NCBI RefSeq assembly: GCF_030272615.1
Contig: NC_081409.1
Span: 528,606,291-528,670,290, forward strand
From: Cryptomeria japonica
Lineage: Eukaryota; Streptophyta; Pinopsida; Cupressales; Cupressaceae
Direction of reading: 5' to 3'
DNA: 64,000 nucleotides
Part shown: one piece after another, positions 59,372 to 64,000 of the stretch
Position numbering within the stretch: the stretch's first letter is position 1
How the letters are laid out: each line of letters starts with the position of its first letter
Notes under the pieces: model-generated
What the model saw: the letters and a program-made list of their open reading frames with translations, nothing else
What the model was told of the DNA's origin: nothing
Databases searched by the model: none
Made by a program: the position numbers and the translations under genes

Positions 59372-60130
59372 GGGGGTGAATCAGTGTCTAACCGGTTAAT
59401 AGAATATTTATACTTATTTATAACTTTGCAACCCAAAATAGTGTACCGGTAAACAAGAATTAACGCAGTAAACACAAATAATAGAGACAACATAGAAACA
59501 CACCATAACACAAGATATTTAATGAGGAAACCCGGTGTGGGAAAAAACTTGGTGGGATTTGTGACCCACAATATTTACTCACTAGCCAATGAATAAATAC
59601 TACTTACAATAAGGGGCCTGCACATGCAGGGAGGCCAATAACCTGGAGCTCACTGCTCAAATAAGAGTCTCACTGACTACAAAATGGATAATTAAATCCA
59701 AAACAATGTACTTCTTAAAACAACATCTCTAATGCCAGGTTCAATATAGGTTTAAGCTCAAATAGATACCTTAACCAAAAACCTTCACTACCACTAAACA
59801 ATTATTTTCTACCATACATGTCATATATCTCCTCTCAAAATGACCTATAGGATCTCATACATATATGAGTCTTTAACAATATACCATGTTAGCTTACAAA
59901 AGATAATTATAATACAATTAACAAAATTCCATCCCATGTCAGTTGGAGTGTCGGTATGCTTTGTTGTTGATGTAATATGAATGCCAGTGTAAGTGTGTAC
60001 TAGTGTCGGTGTCTACCGGTGTATAATATATGTGATGTCGGACATGTATAAATATATTACCGGTTGGTTGCTAGTTGGTTGCCATCACTGACAACATCAA
60101 CTATTCTCATAAGAGTGTAGAATGCCAACA
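59372..60130 (-). repeat. E-type LTR, second part
   Basis: It matches 51136-51888, starting GTGAATCAGTGTCTAACC and ending GAATGCCAACA next to CACAG. With 54858-54903 it forms one LTR split by F. Confidence 0.85.
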
Positions 60131-60135
60131 CACAG

Positions 60136-62150
60136 TTGGGTCTAAGAAAGGAAAAGCTTGAGGATAACCCTCAAGCTCTAATGTTTAGGAGATATTAGAG
60201 TGAAAAGTACCAAATGAATGAGAGGAGGGTGAACATCCTAATGAAGAGTTAAGTTTCTAATCAAGGAGGTGATCAAGATCAAAATGAATTTGATGAAGAA
60301 GAAATACCATGAGAAAATGAATCCTTACTTCAGGTATCTTCTCCTTCATCTATGTTACAGTTCTTCTTTCTACTTCTAAGTCCAAGCCTCGAGTGGTCAC
60401 ATGTATTTCTCCTTCAAGTGTTATTCATGTATCTTCCACTATTTCTAATGAGTCCACTTTAGACACACCTCATGACAATATTGAGAATGTATTCTCCACT
60501 TTTCCCTTATTGACTGAAGTGTCTGCAACCATGATGGATAATTTTGACAAATTCATGAATGAAGCAGTCCCTAGATCCAATAAAACATCCCTTGAGAATC
60601 CTCCTTATATCATTACTATGACTTCTCTTCTTGTAACCACCACCATTTAGGATTCTATCAATCCCTCTTAGGAGATGGTAGCAGGTGAGGATGATGATAT
60701 AGCTTTGCCACCTTGGTTGATGTCAAATGTGCCTAAAAGAAAGAAGCAATCCATTTGTCCTATAGATTTTGATTTCAGTCATCTTGTTCCTGTGAAACCC
60801 AAGACTATCAAGAAAGCCAAAACTTTGTCGAGGGTAAAAGTTGATAAGAATAGAAATAAATATACTGAGATTGTTATTCCTCCTCAAGATTCTATCATTG
60901 GATAGGTCCAAGACTCAGATTATACCATTCAAAGGATTGATCTAGGTAAGATAACTCATGATTCTATGGCAGAAGATGCTTCATCTTCTTTGAAGGATCT
61001 AGTTTCTAGGTAGAATGAGGACAAGGTCAAGAAAGAACAACGTAAGGCACAAATTGAGAAACTCACCTCAATTCTTATCAAAGTGGCCAAGTCTTTAGAA
61101 GTTGTTGAGCCAGTGGAAACTTCTTTGGATGACCAGGTTGTTAAGAGAGCTGAGCAAGCTACATTAAGGAGTAGAGTTGTAGGAGAATGGATGGATCAAT
61201 GGTTAAGTCAAGGTATACGACTCCTGATTTTAGCTTGCACCATTGTCAGCAACCTTGATACCATGAAGACAAAGGTGAATAACACCATAGGAATTTTCTC
61301 TGAGGAACTTGAAACACAAGAAAAGGATTTTGAAGCCTAGTTGAAGTTTGAAGATCATGATCCTGATGACCTCATCCAAAATGATTTCATTCCTTTACAA
61401 TGCATGTACATCGAGCAACGAGAAGCACTGGATGAATTTTTTTGAGCGCCTAGTTAAGGATATGAGGAAGGCACAAAAGGAATGTGCTGATAAGAAAATA
61501 GAGATAGTTGCCAAAATCTTCAAAATCCCACATGCTTTCCTTGATGAAAATGAAAGGTTCTCAATGAATATGAAATCATCAAATATTATAGCTTACTCTT
61601 GACTGTTGAGATTGCTAAAGAAACATAAGAAGCATTGTACAGAGCTAGAAGATTCTATCACAAGGGTCAAAATCATCACCGAAAACACCTTGGGACCTGA
61701 TATAATTCAAATGAAAAATGCTTTGCAAAAGATCAAGGAGTTCCAGAAGGGAGAATCAGATCAAGGGGATGACACTTCGTTATTTTTGTGTTTTTCTAGT
61801 GGCATTTTATTATGTCTATTGACACCTCAGGTGTCATTTTACAATTGCACATGTGCACCTGTTGAGTGCACAATTATTAAGTCAAATAGAACTCTTATTT
61901 TGACTTAGTCATAGAATTAGTTAAAAATTCCTATTTTTCATGCTACACCCCTCTCCTATATATATGAGGGTTATCTTTGTAATAAAGATCTTTTTTCCAT
62001 CTTTGTTTATGAAACAAAACTTTGCCAAAGTGAAGAGCAAATTGAGACTTGGTGTTCATTTTATAAATGTTGTCACGAAGGATTGCACCCATGATGCTAA
62101 ACTTAAAGCTCAACAATCTTATGAAACTTGGAAACACCTTTGAGCCTATG
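60136..62150 (+). pseudogene. A2, second half
   Basis: This resumes A2 text after the LTR, in several phases: PPWLMSNVPKRKKQSICPID, KPKTIKKAKTLSRVKVDKNR (basic), WMDQWLSQGIRLLILACTIV, KDMRKAQKECADKKIEIVAK and ELEDSITRVKIITENTLGPD with MKNALQKIKEFQKGES (helical). The order of Ser-rich, basic, then helical parts resembles the second half of protein A. Stops and phase changes are frequent and no direct alignment to A was made for this half. Confidence 0.4.
61821..61871. repeat. Palindromes downstream of A2
   Basis: GACACCTCAGGTGTC (61821-61835), TGCACATGTGCA (61846-61857) and GTGCAC repeated at 61853 and 61866. A TATA-like CTATATATATGAGG lies near 61955. The arrangement resembles the palindrome modules upstream of A2. 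Confidence 0.65.
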
Positions 62151-63060
62151 GGTTGCTCAAAGTGAAGGTGAATCTCTAGATTATAATTTGGCTATATGTA
62201 TGATGAATCTCCTACAATTTAACTTAAGGGATAGAAGGCTTGCATGTAATTAAAACCTATCATAAATGAGGTGATGCACCAAATTGTGTAGTTCTAATTG
62301 TTGTCCTAAAACTATAAACAATTGCAATAAAGATCAATATTTATCTCACAAATCAAATAAGATCATAAAATTCATCAATATTTCATATGAGGGCTCAAAT
62401 TTATCCAATGTTGTATGAAGGAAAAGTGATATTTCACAACATGCAACTGATTGGAAACTAGATGAACACAACCCACAACCTAAATTTGCAATGAAATCTT
62501 CCTATTTCTACAAGGCATAAATGAGAGGAGCAAAAGATTAAAAATTAAATCACAATAACTCTATCAAACCATTCATCTAACAATGGAGAAATAAAAATAA
62601 TTGACAAGGAAAATTGAACTCTCTATTGCACACTGAAAATAAACTCTATTACAATGTTGAAAACTGATAAAAAGTTGAGCTACAATGTTTTTTGTTGTAT
62701 GTGTAAGCAAAAATAAAAACCAGGAAAAATAATGAAGAGAAGAGAATAATATATAGAAGACAACCTCCTAAGAATAGAGAGCTAAAGATAGCTTAATGCA
62801 TTTCTCTCAAAATGTGCATGAAGGAAGCTCTGGTCAAATTTGCCTAAAAAAATGTGCAAAGAGCATGCAAAAATCAGCCAAAATCACTCTCTGATGATAA
62901 AAATATCTCCCCATCTCAAACTACATGGAAGTGATTCTCAAACTACAGTAAACTACCAAAAATAGCTTCCCAAAAAAGCTCTTCTCTCTCTCTAAAAAAT
63001 GCATGCTACACTATTGCTAAATATAGCCAAAAAAGAAAAGCACCTCCCCCTCTGAAAAAT
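62151..63060. other. Unassigned AT-rich sequence
   Basis: No coding frame or recognised element. Minus-strand and plus-strand frames are all short. I see nothing further that I can support. Confidence 0.4.
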
Positions 63061-63074
63061 CTGCATGATTGCAT

Positions 63075-63212
63075 TTTTATTTTTATTTTTTTTTTATCAA
63101 TAATGGGCCAAAGCCAATAAGGTGTACATACCCTACCCCCTTGCGGGATTTGAAATTGTGACCTCTCTTTTAAGAGCACAAATTCTCCACCACTAGGCCA
63201 ACTCAAGCTGTA
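63075..63212 (-). mobile_element. tRNA-derived SINE with 14-bp target duplication
   Basis: On the minus strand: TGGCCTAGTGGTGGAG is a box A (TRGYNNAGNGG form), and TTTCAAATCCC is a box B relative, 35 bp apart, then a non-tRNA body and an A-rich tail (GATAAAAAAAAAATAAAAA). CTGCATGATTGCAT at 63061-63074 and 63213-63226 is a perfect target duplication. SINEs are made by RNA polymerase III and copied by a LINE. Confidence 0.85.
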
Positions 63213-63226
63213 CTGCATGATTGCAT

Positions 63227-64000
63227 ATTACTTTTTCTTTTTATTTTTAAAATAATTTTACTTTAACACTTAATAAAACAATTAGTGTTTATTGTTTTAA
63301 TAAGTGCTAAAATAAGAATATCTATTTCTTTCTTATTCTTTGTTTTTTAATATTTTAATATATCTTTATTAATATTTTAATAAAACAGATCTTAATAGAG
63401 ACATATTAATTATAACAAAAATAAATATGAAATCCTTTAGCCCTTTATTTAGGGTTTATACACATAGGTTCAATGACTTTCAAGGCATTGACCATGAGGA
63501 AGATAACATGCATGATTTGTTTTGATAAAAACAAATAAAAGAAATCCCATGGGAAAAAATTTAGGGCATGCACACGAATAAGGGCTTGAACCCTAAAAAG
63601 GCTTTACATTATTCATTTATCTTCTCAAAGAAGACTCTCTCTTGTGGTCGCCATGCACTCATTGTATGATCTCAAACTAGGGTTGGAAAGGAACTAGATC
63701 TTTTGTTGGCTCCACACTGGGACTTGTTTTAGTATGGTATGAACCATTCTTTCTTCCCTCATGTAGTCATTCTTCTTTTGGTAAGGAAAAACATAGAAGT
63801 ATTTTGCTTTTTAGCATGATTTTGCTTAGGGTTTTTGTAAAAACCCTTCATACATGCTTTCTCACTGATGGTAGATACAATATTTTTACATTCACTATGT
63901 TTTTTATATGCGCTTGACCTTGCAAAAAGGGTTTGCTTGGTTTTCATGGCCTTCATTCATTTTATTCATGATTGTCAAGAAGGGTTATATATTGCAAATT
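63227..64000. other. Unassigned end of window
   Basis: AT-rich with no coding frame. TTGGCTCCACACTGGGACTT at 63704 resembles a gypsy primer site after a possible LTR end, but no LTR pair is visible. Confidence 0.25.

Noticed and set aside
63075-63212. A functional tRNA gene
   Set aside because: Only box A and a weak box B are present; there is no cloverleaf, and the A-rich tail and target duplication mark a SINE.
63704-63723. Gypsy primer site near the right end
   Set aside because: Resemblance is partial and no matching LTR or internal coding is in the window.

Overview
The window is plant nuclear DNA, and I think most likely from a gymnosperm such as a conifer. It is AT-rich and almost entirely built of old, nested LTR retrotransposons. 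It includes a chromodomain Ty3/gypsy element, an Athila-like gypsy fragment, Copia-type elements with initiator-Met-tRNA primer sites, a tRNA-derived SINE and palindrome-rich modules. There is no rRNA, tRNA gene, CRISPR array or prokaryotic operon, and no intact host gene that I recognise. The species assignment is inference.

Layout. 1-600: two 211-bp tandem repeats, each with a long hairpin, then a TATA box. 1059-4301 (+): a long unrecognised coding frame ('protein A') broken by three stops. 5190-8004 (-): a truncated Copia-type element D inserted into the 3' LTR of a chromovirus C (8005-32220, -). C is split in its integrase by element B (10022-26734, -, target duplication CTTCT). B contains a solo LTR (15136-16717, duplication GAATT) and, inside its own 5' LTR, a 6.78-kb Copia-type element C1 (19453-26231, -, duplication TTGGG). 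32480-33500: degraded gypsy RNase H/integrase. 33500-38310: a probable Athila-like LTR, primer site and gag start. 38311-about 39905: a Copia-type LTR. 39960-49140: a palindrome-rich segment interrupted by Copia-type element G (40460-47130, +, duplication CACAC) and a solo LTR (47453-48760). 49395-62150 (+): a decayed homologue of protein A ('A2'), split by element E, a local duplication, and a 4.5-kb insertion F (54904-59371). 63075-63212: a SINE with a 14-bp target duplication. The rest is unassigned.

Most interesting content. Elements C1, G, D and E belong to one family of non-autonomous LTR elements. They have a four-zinc-knuckle gag and a second, roughly 1,100-codon ORF (ORF2), but no protease, integrase or reverse transcriptase, and no room for them. 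ORF2 is conserved at the protein level. One 19-codon block differs between C1 and G at 10 third positions and at no amino acid. C1 and G carry a TATA box 150 or 151 bp before the ORF2 ATG. All of C1, G and E carry three GGGGGAG motifs near the 3' LTR. ORF2, protein A and A2 share a general plan: a folded N-terminal region, a basic nuclear-localisation-like stretch and a helical C-terminus. That suggests a wider family of element-borne proteins. The premature stops in C1 and G are strikingly biased to TAG, often where the sister copy has Gln.

How it fits together. The gag and ORF2 products would act in trans with an autonomous Copia-type partner that supplies pol; no such partner is in this window.
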